Source: Clostridiales bacterium (lineage in GTDB: Bacteria > Bacillota > Clostridia > Lachnospirales > Lachnospiraceae). From it: DNA of 64,000 nt. Made by a program: the position numbers and the translations under genes. A model generated the notes under the pieces. The model had not been told where the DNA came from and made no database searches. It worked only from the letters and a program-made list of their open reading frames with translations. Shown here in pieces: positions 9,079 through 18,200 of the stretch. The DNA is taken from positions 1 to 64,000 of the forward strand of contig JAAYTK010000015.1 in NCBI GenBank assembly GCA_012523775.1, given 5' to 3'. The number at the start of each line of letters is the position of its first letter. Positions within the stretch are counted from its first letter, which is position 1.

Positions 9079-10113
9079 TTGAACATAAAATCCCTATATT
9101 TGGATGAGTTGATTAATGAAATGAAGCTGATAAATCAACCTGCTTTTAGGGCAAAACAGATTTTTGAATGGCTACATGTTAAACTCGTAAGCTCCTATGA
9201 TGATATGACAAACCTGTCAAAGGAATTAAGGAATACACTAAAGGATTTATATCCGTTAACAGTTCTGGAGGAAACAAGACGCCTCATGTCTAAGAAAGAT
9301 GGAACCATAAAGTTCCTATTTCGTCTAAATGATGACAGGGTAATCGAAAGTGTTTTGATGAAATATCATCACGGCAACAGTGTATGCATATCCTCACAGG
9401 TAGGCTGCAGAATGGGATGCACCTTCTGTGCCTCCACCATCGGCGGTAAGGAAAGAGATCTTACAGCCGCTGAGATGCTGGATCAGATATACCGTATTCA
9501 GGTCATGACGGGAGAGAGAGTCAGTAATGTCGTTGTCATGGGGACCGGAGAACCCCTGGACAATTACGATAACCTGGTGCGTTTTATACGCATTTTATCT
9601 GATTCTAAGGGAATCAATATCAGTACGCGCAATATTACAGTGTCGACCTGTGGGATACCCGATAAAATGCGGCAATTGGCTGATGAGGAATTACCTGTTA
9701 CCTTGGCATTATCGCTTCATGCTCCAAATAATGAGATAAGAAAAAGACTGATGCCTATCGCCAAGCAATATGAGCTGTCAGAAGTTATGGATGCATTTCG
9801 ATATTATTATGAAAAAACAGGAAGAAGATTGACAGTAGAATACAGTTTGGCGGAGGGAATCAATGATAAAGAAGAGCATGCCAAGGAGTTGGCAGTATTA
9901 TTACGGGGATATAACTGCCATGTTAATTTAATTCCTATAAACCCAATAAAAGAGAGAAGCTATGTGAAATCGGATTACCATAATATACAAAAATTCAAAA
10001 ATATACTTGAAAAATACAGAATAAATGTTACTATTAGAAGAGAAATGGGCTCAGATATTAACGCTGCCTGCGGTCAACTAAGAAAGAGCTATATGGATCG
10101 AAGGGACGAATAA
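9079..10113 (+). CDS. rlmN: Dual-specificity rRNA/tRNA adenine-C2 methyltransferase RlmN
   Basis: A radical-SAM enzyme that methylates C2 of A2503 in 23S rRNA and of adenine in certain tRNAs. With the start at TTG 9079 the iron-sulfur ligands are Cys110, Cys114 and Cys117 (CRMGCTFC), and the two mechanistic cysteines are Cys103 and Cys331 (AACGQLR). The TTG start is preferred because the resulting N-terminus (MNIKSLYLDEL) matches the family. The in-frame ATG at 9046 lies inside rsmB and has no ribosome-binding site. The SD before the TTG (GTAGG) is only moderate, so the exact start is less certain than the function. Confidence 0.94.
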   Translation: MNIKSLYLDELINEMKLINQPAFRAKQIFEWLHVKLVSSYDDMTNLSKELRNTLKDLYPLTVLEETRRLMSKKDGTIKFLFRLNDDRVIESVLMKYHHGNSVCISSQVGCRMGCTFCASTIGGKERDLTAAEMLDQIYRIQVMTGERVSNVVVMGTGEPLDNYDNLVRFIRILSDSKGINISTRNITVSTCGIPDKMRQLADEELPVTLALSLHAPNNEIRKRLMPIAKQYELSEVMDAFRYYYEKTGRRLTVEYSLAEGINDKEEHAKELAVLLRGYNCHVNLIPINPIKERSYVKSDYHNIQKFKNILEKYRINVTIRREMGSDINAACGQLRKSYMDRRDE

Positions 10114-10154
10114 GAAGATGCCAAAGTATTTGGGTTGCACGAGGAGGTGCAGAC

Positions 10155-10877
10155 TTGAAAGCATTTTCAATCACTGATATTGGGGAGAAAAGAAGGATAA
10201 ACCAGGATTATGCCTTTTGTGAAGTAAATCCTGTCGGTAATCTGCCGAATTTATTTATCGTGGCTGATGGGATGGGAGGTCATAATGCAGGGGATTATGC
10301 TTCAAGATTCTGTGTCGAATTTTTTGTTGAGCACATAAAAAACAGCAAAGAAACATCGCCAATTGTCTTGATAGAAGAAGCTATTAAAGATACAAATGAA
10401 AAGCTATATGAGAAATCAAAGCAACAGATAGAGTACGAAGGAATGGGAACCACCTTCGTCGTTGCGACTATATATGATAAGGAAATGTATGTGGCGAACA
10501 TAGGAGACAGCAGACTATATGTAATCAGTCGGGATATAAGACAAGTGACAGAGGACCACAGTCTTGTACAGGCAATGGTTAATAATGGTGAGCTGGACAA
10601 AGATGAAGCTAAGGTTCATCCTAATAAGAACATAATTACTAGAGCACTGGGAGCTAATGAGACTGCCCAGCCTGATTTTTTTGAGGTTGAATTAGAGGAA
10701 GAGGATATTGTTCTAATGTGCTCGGACGGACTGACCAATATGTTGAATGACGAGACTATAGAGCGTATTATCAGAGAGAATGCCGACGATCCAAAGATTG
10801 CAGCAGAGAATCTGGTAAGACAGGCAAACAAAAACGGAGGGAAGGACAACATAGCAGTCATAATAGTTAAAGTATGA
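10155..10877 (+). CDS. prpC: PP2C-family serine/threonine phosphatase (PrpC/Stp)
   Basis: A Mg/Mn-dependent phosphatase that reverses phosphorylation by the adjacent PASTA kinase. All PP2C motifs are visible: DGMGGHNAGDYAS, GMGTTFV, NIGDSRLY, DHSLVQAMV, SDGLTNML and GKDNIAV. The protein is soluble, 240 residues, standard length. The start is TTG after a strong GAGGAGG (10141-10147). It ends 17 bp before prkC; the prpC-prkC pair is conserved throughout Firmicutes. Confidence 0.94.
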   Translation: MKAFSITDIGEKRRINQDYAFCEVNPVGNLPNLFIVADGMGGHNAGDYASRFCVEFFVEHIKNSKETSPIVLIEEAIKDTNEKLYEKSKQQIEYEGMGTTFVVATIYDKEMYVANIGDSRLYVISRDIRQVTEDHSLVQAMVNNGELDKDEAKVHPNKNIITRALGANETAQPDFFEVELEEEDIVLMCSDGLTNMLNDETIERIIRENADDPKIAAENLVRQANKNGGKDNIAVIIVKV

Positions 10878-10894
10878 ATAAGAGGTGAAAAATC

Positions 10895-13012
10895 ATGTTA
10901 AAACCCGGTATGTTTATCAGCGATCGGTATGAAATCATTGACATTGTCGGATCTGGCGGCATGGCGGATGTCTATAAAGCAAAGGATGATAGACTGAACC
11001 GTTTTGTCGCTATTAAAGTGTTAAAACCGGAGTATTCCAGCGATAAAAGCTTTGTTAATAAGTTTAGAGGAGAAGCTCAGTCGGTAGCAGGATTATCCCA
11101 TCCTAACATTGTTAATGTATATGATGTAGGGGACGATGGGGGTCTGTATTATATTGTAATGGAGCTGGTGGAGGGCATAACCCTTAAAAGATTTATTGAA
11201 AGAAAAGGAAAGCTGGAGGTTAAGGAAGCTGTTGGTATTGCTATCCAGATTGCACAGGGCATGGAAGCTGCCCATGATAACCATATTATACACAGGGATA
11301 TCAAGCCTCAGAATATCATTATATCCAGGGACGGAAAGGTTAAGGTAACAGACTTTGGTATTGCGAAGGCTTCTAATTCCAATACGATTACCTCTAATGC
11401 CATGGGATCTGTACATTATTTATCACCCGAACAGGCTAGGGGCGGCTATAGTGATGAGAAAAGTGATATCTACTCTCTTGGAGTAACATTATATGAGATG
11501 CTTTCCGGTAAAGTACCTTTTGCAGGAGATAATACAGTGTCTGTAGCAATGCTTCACATACAAGGAGAGGCTAAGCCATTAAGGGAGCTGGAGGAGAATA
11601 TACCTCTTAGCGTAGATAAAATAGTGCAGAAGTGTATGCAGAAAAAGCCTGAGAGAAGATATCACTCTGCCTCTGACTTGATTGTAGATCTAAAACGGGC
11701 TCTGTCCAATCCCAATGGTGATTTTGTTCAGATTCCGTCATTCGTAGCAAACGATTCGCCTACAATAAATATTTCTGACGATTTGGGTAAAATAAAGAAC
11801 AGTTCATATTATAGCAATGACAATTATCGTAATTCAAGGAATAATCCTGTAATAAATGATGACGATGAAGACCTGGATACCGTAGATTCAAAGCTTGAGA
11901 AGGTATTTACGGTACTGACAATTGTTGCAATTGTTGCTATTGCAGCGGCTATTATGTTTATAATTTTTAAATTCGTTATACCGAGCGGAGAAAAGGAGAA
12001 GAAACCGGATAATAACATCGTTACGGAAGCTCCTACTCCTGAGCCTACAGAAGAGCCTTCTCCAACACCGAGTCCTGAGCCTGGAATTGAAACCTATGAA
12101 TTCCCTAATGTTATCGGACATAAGCTGGAGGATGCTATAGCTGCGATTGAAGCGAGAAATCCTAAGGCTCACATTAACCCCATGGAGGACTATTCCAACG
12201 AGTATGAAGTTGGTTATGTAATAAGGCAATATCCGTTGCCAAACACCGATTATCCTGTTGATTCGGAGGTCATCTTATATGTCAGTATAGGACCTTCATC
12301 CGAAATCATACCTTATGTATATGGTAATACATGGGAGCAGGCCGAGCAGAAGCTTAAGGAATATGATCTTGTTCCTGAAAGAGTGGACCAATATAGTAAT
12401 GATGTTCCGGCCGGTAATGTAATAGCTACCGATCCTCCGAAGGAATCCATGGTTAAGGCAGGAGATAATGTAAAGGTATATGTAAGCATGGGCCCGGAAG
12501 TTTCTCAAACCGCGGTTCCCGATTTGATTGGTAAAACAACCGCTGAGGCTGAGACTCTCTTAAAGGATGCCGGACTGGTTCTTGGTGAAGTCAGTCAGGA
12601 TACATCGGAGACCTATGCCATAGGAAAGATCATTTATCAGGATACCACCGTAGGTGAGTTGGTTGACAGAGGTACCAAGATCAATGTAACCGTAAGCACA
12701 GGACCTGATACAGAAGTACCGGGTACAGGTAATTATAGATATGTAGGCAGTCTATATATAGAAATCAATCCGTTCTATTATACCGGAGACGGCGAGGCCG
12801 ACATCATTCTGGAGATGGAGCAGGGTGGATACGGTACAGAGATATATCATGAGATGACATCCATATCTGACTTCCCAATGACACTTAATGATATTGAAGG
12901 GGAAAGCTTAGAAATAGGTGTTGTTAAGATGTATATAGACGGTGAAATATTTAAGGATGAAGAAGGCAACCCATATGTATGGATTGTAGAATTTGAAGCT
13001 GTGGAGGACTAA
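10895..13012 (+). CDS. prkC: PASTA-domain serine/threonine protein kinase PrkC
   Basis: A membrane kinase that senses muropeptides or lipid II and controls wall metabolism, growth and spore germination in relatives. The cytoplasmic Hanks-type kinase domain (1-270) has GSGGMADVY, Lys41, HRDIKPQN (133-140) and DFG (153-155). An acidic, Asn-rich juxtamembrane region leads to one membrane segment (338-361), a Pro/Glu/Thr linker (379-398) and three PASTA repeats (about 402-468, 470-535, 536-603). A further C-terminal extension of about 100 residues (604-705), predicted outside the cell and rich in aromatic and acidic residues, is not part of the PASTA unit and I do not recognise it. Confidence 0.95.
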   Translation: MLKPGMFISDRYEIIDIVGSGGMADVYKAKDDRLNRFVAIKVLKPEYSSDKSFVNKFRGEAQSVAGLSHPNIVNVYDVGDDGGLYYIVMELVEGITLKRFIERKGKLEVKEAVGIAIQIAQGMEAAHDNHIIHRDIKPQNIIISRDGKVKVTDFGIAKASNSNTITSNAMGSVHYLSPEQARGGYSDEKSDIYSLGVTLYEMLSGKVPFAGDNTVSVAMLHIQGEAKPLRELEENIPLSVDKIVQKCMQKKPERRYHSASDLIVDLKRALSNPNGDFVQIPSFVANDSPTINISDDLGKIKNSSYYSNDNYRNSRNNPVINDDDEDLDTVDSKLEKVFTVLTIVAIVAIAAAIMFIIFKFVIPSGEKEKKPDNNIVTEAPTPEPTEEPSPTPSPEPGIETYEFPNVIGHKLEDAIAAIEARNPKAHINPMEDYSNEYEVGYVIRQYPLPNTDYPVDSEVILYVSIGPSSEIIPYVYGNTWEQAEQKLKEYDLVPERVDQYSNDVPAGNVIATDPPKESMVKAGDNVKVYVSMGPEVSQTAVPDLIGKTTAEAETLLKDAGLVLGEVSQDTSETYAIGKIIYQDTTVGELVDRGTKINVTVSTGPDTEVPGTGNYRYVGSLYIEINPFYYTGDGEADIILEMEQGGYGTEIYHEMTSISDFPMTLNDIEGESLEIGVVKMYIDGEIFKDEEGNPYVWIVEFEAVED

Positions 13013-13013
13013 T

Positions 13014-13895
13014 TTGAAGGGTAAGATAATCAAGGGTATAGCTGGTTTCTACTATGTACATGTATCTTATGAGGACAAAATTTATGAATGCAAAGCCAAA
13101 GGAATTTTTCGCAAACAGGATATCAAGCCTTTGGTTGGTGATGATGTAGAGATTGATACCAATGATCAGCCTGAGGGAGCAGGAACAATTACCCGTATCC
13201 TTCCCAGAAAAAATGAAATAATCAGGCCTGCTGTGGCAAATGTTGACCAGGCAATGGTTATATTTGCCGCGGCGGAGCCTGCTCCTAATTTAAATCTTCT
13301 GGACCGCTTTCTGATTATGATGCAAAGACAGAAGGTTAATACGGTCATATGTTTTAATAAAAAGGATATAGTTAATCAAAAGGAAATGGGTCTGCTTATT
13401 GATACCTATATGCGTAGCGGAAATGAGGTCATAGGTATCAGCGTGCTTCAGGAGGACGGTATACCAATAATACGCAATCTGCTGTTGGGGAAAACCACTG
13501 TTCTTGCCGGACCATCCGGGGTAGGTAAATCTTCTTTGATTAATGTTATAAGTCCTACGACTCAGATGGAGACAGGTACTGTAAGTGAAAAGATTAAGAG
13601 GGGAAAGCATACCACAAGGCATTCTGAGCTGATATATATAGATGACAATACTTATGTTATGGATACACCGGGTTTTAGCTCGCTATATATTCATGAGATA
13701 GAAAAAGAGGAGCTTAAGGATTACTTTAACGAATTTAGGGAGTTCGAAAATAATTGTCGGTTTATCGGATGCATGCATTTGAATGAGCCCGGATGTGCGG
13801 TTAAGGAAGCACTTAATGAAGGGATAATAAGTGGCATCCGTTATGATAATTATAAGATATTATACGAGGAGCTTAAGAATTTAAAGAAGTATTAA
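13014..13895 (+). CDS. rsgA: Ribosome small-subunit-dependent GTPase RsgA (YloQ/CpgA)
   Basis: A circularly permuted GTPase that helps mature the 30S subunit. An OB-fold N-terminus is followed by the permuted motifs: NKKD (G4, 115-118), GPSGVGKS (G1, 166-173) and DTPG (G3, 217-220). A C-terminal zinc site follows, with Cys248, Cys253, His255 and Cys261. The TTG at 13014 is chosen because GGAGG (13003-13007) lies 6 bp upstream and the N-terminus MKGKIIKGIAGFYYV fits the family. The longer frame starting at 12993 would overlap prkC. It starts one base after the prkC stop, so translation is coupled. In B. subtilis the homologue is a PrkC substrate. Confidence 0.95.
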   Translation: MKGKIIKGIAGFYYVHVSYEDKIYECKAKGIFRKQDIKPLVGDDVEIDTNDQPEGAGTITRILPRKNEIIRPAVANVDQAMVIFAAAEPAPNLNLLDRFLIMMQRQKVNTVICFNKKDIVNQKEMGLLIDTYMRSGNEVIGISVLQEDGIPIIRNLLLGKTTVLAGPSGVGKSSLINVISPTTQMETGTVSEKIKRGKHTTRHSELIYIDDNTYVMDTPGFSSLYIHEIEKEELKDYFNEFREFENNCRFIGCMHLNEPGCAVKEALNEGIISGIRYDNYKILYEELKNLKKY

Positions 13896-13941
13896 GGCTT
13901 AACATAACATTATGACATTATACAACTTGGAGGAAATTTAC

Positions 13942-14616
13942 ATGATAAAACTAGCACCATCAATCTTAGCGGCAGACTTTAATGTGTTAGGAGAACAAAT
14001 CAAGATAATAGAAGGGGCAGGAGTACAATATCTACACATTGATGTTATGGACGGTAATTATGTGCCCAGTATCAGCTTCGGAACGCCGGTGATTAAATCA
14101 ATCCGCAAGAATTCGAAGCTTATTTTTGATGTTCACCTTATGGTAGATGAGCCAATAAGATTGCTGGAGGATTTTAAAGAGGCAGGTGCCGATATAATTA
14201 CTGTACATGCAGAGGCATGCAAAGACCTGACTGCAACCATTGAGAAGATTAAAAATATGGGACTAAGGATTGGAGTGTCACTAAATCCTGAGACCGGTCT
14301 TGAAATTTTAGATAATGTTATAAAAGATATAGATATGGTCCTTATCATGAGTGTGGAGCCGGGAGCGGGAGGACAAGCATTTATTCCAAGTACCCTACAA
14401 AAAATTAAGGATCTAAAAGAAAAGGTAAATAAAGCGGGTATTACCATGGATATCGAGGTGGACGGTGGAATAACACCGGACAATGTCATGGAGGTACTTG
14501 AGGCAGGTGCCAACATTATAGTATCGGGAACGTCGGTATTTCGTGGGGATATCCAAAAGAACATAGATTTGTATAATGAACAGTTCGAGCAATATAAAAG
14601 AAAATACAATATATGA
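13942..14616 (+). CDS. rpe: Ribulose-phosphate 3-epimerase
   Basis: Interconverts ribulose 5-phosphate and xylulose 5-phosphate in the pentose phosphate pathway. The TIM-barrel signatures are present: MIKLAPSILAADF, HIDVMDGNYVPSISFG, DVHLMV, SVEPGAGGQAFI and the phosphate-binding VDGGITPDN. Length is 224. The ATG at 13942 has TTGGAGG (13927-13933) upstream, so the longer in-frame start at 13912 is unlikely. rsgA-rpe-thiN is a conserved Firmicute trio. Confidence 0.95.
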   Translation: MIKLAPSILAADFNVLGEQIKIIEGAGVQYLHIDVMDGNYVPSISFGTPVIKSIRKNSKLIFDVHLMVDEPIRLLEDFKEAGADIITVHAEACKDLTATIEKIKNMGLRIGVSLNPETGLEILDNVIKDIDMVLIMSVEPGAGGQAFIPSTLQKIKDLKEKVNKAGITMDIEVDGGITPDNVMEVLEAGANIIVSGTSVFRGDIQKNIDLYNEQFEQYKRKYNI

Positions 14617-14656
14617 TTGTGTTCCGGTTGAATTGAGTTTATGATTGGAGATATAT

Positions 14657-15307
14657 ATGATTCAGAAAATATTAATCATAACCGGCGGGCATATTGACGA
14701 GAATTTTTTGAAATCCTTGATTAAGAGAGAAAGATATTCTCTTATAATCGCTGCGGACAAGGGGCTTTTGTCTGCCGACAGGCTTAAGCTGCCGGTGGAT
14801 TATATTCTGGGGGATTTTGATTCGGTTCCATTGGATGTTTTATCGAAGTACGAAGATAAATCTATACCAATTCAATCCTTCCCTCAAAAGAAGGATAAGA
14901 CCGATACCCAGATAGCATTTGAAATGGCGTTGGAGAAGAAACCTTCAGGAATAGATATGGTTGGTGCGACAGGAAGCAGGATGGACCATACCATATCCAA
15001 TATAGACCTTCTAATATATGCTATGAATCAGAATATAGATGCCAGAATCTTGGATGCCAATAATTGTATATATCTTAGAAATAAAAGCTTTCTCATTAAG
15101 AAAGAGGAGCAGTATGGAGATTTTATTTCACTGCTTTCATTTTCGTATCAGGTAAAGGGACTTAGACTGTACGGATTTATGTATCCACTCGATGGAATCA
15201 CGCTAACCGCAGGAAGTAGTTTAGGAATAAGCAATAGGCTTGTTGAGGACGAAGGAAGAGTCGAATTTGAGGAAGGAATATTGGCCGTATTCGAGACTAA
15301 GGATTGA
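14657..15307 (+). CDS. thiN: Thiamine diphosphokinase
   Basis: Makes thiamine diphosphate from thiamine and ATP. The signatures are AADKG, LGDFDSV, KDKTDTQIA and GATGSRMDHTISNI, all expected for the ThiN/TPK catalytic domain, followed by the smaller beta-sandwich substrate-binding part. Length is 216. The ATG at 14657 follows TTGGAG at 6 bp; the in-frame TTG at 14645 is itself part of that SD region and is rejected. No TPP riboswitch is seen upstream; it is simply co-transcribed with rpe. Confidence 0.93.
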   Translation: MIQKILIITGGHIDENFLKSLIKRERYSLIIAADKGLLSADRLKLPVDYILGDFDSVPLDVLSKYEDKSIPIQSFPQKKDKTDTQIAFEMALEKKPSGIDMVGATGSRMDHTISNIDLLIYAMNQNIDARILDANNCIYLRNKSFLIKKEEQYGDFISLLSFSYQVKGLRLYGFMYPLDGITLTAGSSLGISNRLVEDEGRVEFEEGILAVFETKD

Positions 15308-15349
15308 TAAAATAAAACGAAATTATATTTGTAAGGAAGGTAGCAACAG

Positions 15350-16444
15350 ATGAAGTTAGGTATTATAGGCTTACCCAATGTGGGTAAAAGCACTCTATTT
15401 AATTCGTTAACAAAGGCGGGCGCTGAATCGGCAAATTATCCGTTCTGTACCATAGATCCCAATGTTGGAATAGTATCCGTACCCGACGAACGTATCGCGG
15501 TACTGGGAAAGCTATATAATTCAGAAAAGCTTGTTCCGGCTATCATAGAATTTGTGGACATTGCAGGACTTGTAAAGGGAGCTTCAAAGGGAGAAGGACT
15601 GGGTAATCAGTTCCTGTCCAATATCCGCGAGGTAGATGCAATTATACATGTGGTTCGATGCTTCGAGGATACGAATGTAATTCATGTAGAAGGTTCCGTA
15701 AATCCTGATAGGGATATTGAGACCATAAACCTTGAATTGATATTTTCTGATATTGAGATTTTGGAACGCAGAATCAGTAAGACAGCGAAGGGCGCAAAGA
15801 ACGATAAGGAACAGGCAAGAGAATTAGAATTACTCGAAAGACTGAAGCTTCATCTGGAAGAAGGTAAAATGGCTAAATCCTTTACTGCAGAGGATGATGA
15901 ACTACAGCTTATAGCGAGCTATAACCTTCTAACAGCAAAGCCTGTTATCTATGCCGCCAATGTTACGGAAGAGGATCTTATGGATGACGGAGAGAGTAAT
16001 GATTATGTCAAGGCAGTAAGAGAGCTTGCCGGCAAAGAAAACTCCGAGGTGTTCGTTATATCCGCTAAAATTGAGCAGGAAATAGCCGAGTTGGATGATG
16101 AGGAAAAGAGGATGTTTCTGGAGGAGCTCGGTCTTAAGGAAGCAGGCTTGGATAAATTAATTAAGGCTAGTTATCGGACTCTGGGATTAATGAGCTATCT
16201 AACCGCAGGACCAAAGGAAGCCAGAGCATGGACTATTAAAATCGGAACAAAGGCACCTCAGGCAGCCGGTAAGATTCATTCGGATTTTGAACGGGGCTTT
16301 ATAAGGGCGGAGGTAGTCAGCTATGACAATCTTGTACGATGTGGCAGCTATAATGCAGCTAAGGAAAAAGGACTGGTCCGGTCTGAGGGAAAAGAATATG
16401 TAATCCAAGAGGGAGATGTAGTTCTGTTTCGCTTTAATGTATAA
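15350..16444 (+). CDS. ychF: Redox-regulated ATPase YchF (OBG-family)
   Basis: A ribosome-associated Obg-like NTPase that prefers ATP to GTP and takes part in translation and stress responses. It has the P-loop GLPNVGKSTLFN at the N-terminus, the region NYPFCTIDPNVGIV, DIAGLVKGASKGEGLGNQF, a NVTEED segment in place of NKxD (the reason for ATP preference) and a C-terminal TGS domain ending in DVVLFRFNV. Length 364 is standard. It follows thiN by about 40 bp with AAGGAAGG. Confidence 0.95.
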   Translation: MKLGIIGLPNVGKSTLFNSLTKAGAESANYPFCTIDPNVGIVSVPDERIAVLGKLYNSEKLVPAIIEFVDIAGLVKGASKGEGLGNQFLSNIREVDAIIHVVRCFEDTNVIHVEGSVNPDRDIETINLELIFSDIEILERRISKTAKGAKNDKEQARELELLERLKLHLEEGKMAKSFTAEDDELQLIASYNLLTAKPVIYAANVTEEDLMDDGESNDYVKAVRELAGKENSEVFVISAKIEQEIAELDDEEKRMFLEELGLKEAGLDKLIKASYRTLGLMSYLTAGPKEARAWTIKIGTKAPQAAGKIHSDFERGFIRAEVVSYDNLVRCGSYNAAKEKGLVRSEGKEYVIQEGDVVLFRFNV

Positions 16445-16489
16445 TAAGTTCATAATCCCTATAAAAAAAACAGAAAGTGGTGGATATAA

Positions 16490-17431
16490 ATGAATATATT
16501 GCTAAGCAGTAAGGCCTTAACAAACATAAGGTTTCCGAATTTAGGTATTGAACTGAAGAATGTTCCAACCGGTATAGATGTTTTCGGATTTCATATTGCC
16601 TTCTATGGTATAGCTATCGGATTGGGTATGCTGTTTGGATGGTTGATAGCAGAGTGGATGGCAAAGAAAACCGGACAAAGTAAGGAACTATACCTGGACT
16701 TTGCTTTAATTGCAATTATTGTTTCGGTTATTTTCACCAGATTAGGCTATGTTCTGTTTTCTTTGGATGAATTTATTGATAACCCCTTGGAAATATTTAA
16801 TTTCAGAACAGGTGGTCTGATGATTTACGGAGGAATATTTGGTGCTATATTAAGTGCAGTTATATTTACACGAATCAAAAAATATTCCTTCTGGTTATTG
16901 GCAGATACCGGATGTATAGGACTTGTTACCGGACAGGTAATCGGAAGATGGGGAAACTTTTTTAACAGAGAGGTCTTCGGAAAATATACAGACGGATTAT
17001 TAGCTATGCAGCTTAATATTAAAGATGTTTCCTATGATTTCACCAGATCGATTGCCAGTCTGCAGGAAAAATACGAGGGTAAACCAAAATCATTTGAACG
17101 GATTATGGAGATAAGAAATAATATCGTAACGGTGGATGGAGCACAATATATTCAGGTTCATCCCACATTCCTTTATGAGTCGCTGTGGAATCTCGCGTTA
17201 CTGATATTCCTGATAATATATACCAAGCATAAAAAATTCGACGGAGAGGTTATGCTACTGTATTTGGCAGGATACGGACTGGGTCGTGTATGGATTGAGG
17301 GCATAAGGACAGACCAATTATTCTTATGGGGTACATCGATTCCTGTTTCCCAGTTGATATCGGCTCTTTTGGTTGTGTTCGCGGCTACGATGATTATTAT
17401 CAAGAGAGTTAAGACTGCAAAGACAAAATAG
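16490..17431 (+). CDS. lgt: Prolipoprotein diacylglyceryl transferase
   Basis: An integral membrane enzyme that transfers diacylglycerol from phosphatidylglycerol to the lipobox cysteine of prolipoproteins. Several hydrophobic segments and the family signatures are visible: FHIAFYGIAIGLGM, RTGGLMIYGGIFGA, GQVIGRWGNFFNREVFG (the Lgt signature), HPTFLYESLWN and GLGRVWIEGIRTDQL. At 313 residues it is slightly longer than average, with a loop after the signature (about 175-205). It is the last gene of the murE-lgt operon, before a strong terminator. Confidence 0.94.
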   Translation: MNILLSSKALTNIRFPNLGIELKNVPTGIDVFGFHIAFYGIAIGLGMLFGWLIAEWMAKKTGQSKELYLDFALIAIIVSVIFTRLGYVLFSLDEFIDNPLEIFNFRTGGLMIYGGIFGAILSAVIFTRIKKYSFWLLADTGCIGLVTGQVIGRWGNFFNREVFGKYTDGLLAMQLNIKDVSYDFTRSIASLQEKYEGKPKSFERIMEIRNNIVTVDGAQYIQVHPTFLYESLWNLALLIFLIIYTKHKKFDGEVMLLYLAGYGLGRVWIEGIRTDQLFLWGTSIPVSQLISALLVVFAATMIIIKRVKTAKTK

Positions 17432-17567
17432 AAAAATCTACTTATTTTTACGAGTTATCTCACAATTCGGGACTAATTTACTATATTCATGTCATTTGTC
17501 TATATCTTGACATATTTTGTTCGATTTTTAATTTCAACAACAATATATTGTAAACTGATGATGATAT

Positions 17568-17615
17568 AAGCATAGAATACCTAATAAAATCAGGCATTCT
17601 GTGCTTTTATTTTTT
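17568..17615 (+). terminator. Rho-independent terminator after lgt
   Basis: AAGCATAGAATACCT (17568-17582) pairs with AGGCATTCTGTGCTT (17592-17606), with one T-G wobble and one A-C mismatch and a 9-nt loop. A T-rich tail follows. It ends the long murE-lgt transcript. Confidence 0.9.
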
Positions 17616-17625
17616 GTTTTAGTAC

Positions 17626-17654
17626 TTGATTAATTCCCATTTATACAGTAAAAT
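17626..17654 (+). promoter_or_regulatory. Promoter of the mraZ/dcw operon
   Basis: TTGATT (17626-17631) and TAAAAT (17649-17654) are separated by 17 bp. The predicted start near 17661 falls at the edge of the AAGTGG box array, so a protein on the boxes would block transcription. Confidence 0.7.
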
Positions 17655-17662
17655 GGACTCAT

Positions 17663-17709
17663 AAGTGGAGCGAAGTGGTGTGAAGTGGTGAAACATACCA
17701 CAAAAGTGG
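17663..17709 (+). promoter_or_regulatory. Probable MraZ operator: four AAGTGG boxes
   Basis: AAGTGG occurs at 17663, 17673 and 17683, exactly 10 bp apart, and again at 17704 (21 bp further, two helical turns). MraZ, encoded 35 bp downstream, is known to bind short direct repeats with one-helical-turn spacing in its own promoter (E. coli, Mycoplasma). The position just after the predicted start site fits autorepression. Confidence 0.75.
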
Positions 17710-17743
17710 TACAAGCCATATATATGAGAAGTTGGTGCTGTCT

Positions 17744-18172
17744 ATGTTTATGGGTGAATATGTCCATACTGTTGATGCGAAAGGAAGAATAATAGTACCA
17801 TCAAAGTTCAGAGAAGACCTTGGAGAAGAGTTTGTAATAACACTCGGTCTTGATGGTTGTCTTTTCGCTTACCCAAAATCAGAATGGCAAGCCTTTGTGG
17901 ACAAGCTAAAGACGCTCCCGGGTACTAAAGAGGCCAGACAGTTACAGCGTTATTTTATGGCAGGAGCCGCTGCATGTCAGGCAGATAAACAGGGAAGAAT
18001 ACTTATACCGGCAAGATTAAGAGAACATGCTGCGTTGGATAAGGACATAGTCTTTGTCGGAGTTCTGAACAAGATAGAGATATGGAATAAGGAACGCTGG
18101 GAAAGCAACAATTATTACGATGATGTGGATTCCATTGCAGAGCATATGTCACAGTATGGCATTAACTACTAG
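17744..18172 (+). CDS. mraZ: Transcriptional regulator / division protein MraZ
   Basis: MraZ is an AbrB-like DNA-binding protein with two SpoVT-AbrB-type repeats that oligomerises into a ring and regulates the dcw operon. Both repeats are visible: [17 protein letters not shown] near the N-terminus and [17 protein letters not shown] in the second half. Length is 142. The start [15 protein letters not shown] matches the family; the open frame extends to TTG 17732, but no ribosome-binding site supports it. The SD is weak for the ATG as well. The AAGTGG boxes upstream are its likely target. Confidence 0.94.
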   Translation: MFMGEYVHTVDAKGRIIVPSKFREDLGEEFVITLGLDGCLFAYPKSEWQAFVDKLKTLPGTKEARQLQRYFMAGAAACQADKQGRILIPARLREHAALDKDIVFVGVLNKIEIWNKERWESNNYYDDVDSIAEHMSQYGINY

Positions 18173-18200
18173 CCGGAAATCACATGGTAAGGAGCCGGAC

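Larger units (their letters stand above)
17432..17743. other. 312-bp intergenic region between lgt and mraZ
   Basis: No gene is visible here. It holds, in order, a possible stand-alone -35 TTGACA (17507-17512), the lgt terminator (17568-17615), a sigma-A-type promoter (17626-17654) and four AAGTGG boxes. It separates two operons and carries the main control region of the division cluster. Confidence 0.8.

Noticed and set aside
14133-14609. 158-residue minus-strand frame opposite rpe
   Set aside because: Shadow of a clear gene; composition is atypical for protein and there is no SD.
14617-14656. TPP riboswitch before thiN
   Set aside because: The gap is only 40 bp and lacks the conserved CTGAGA core.
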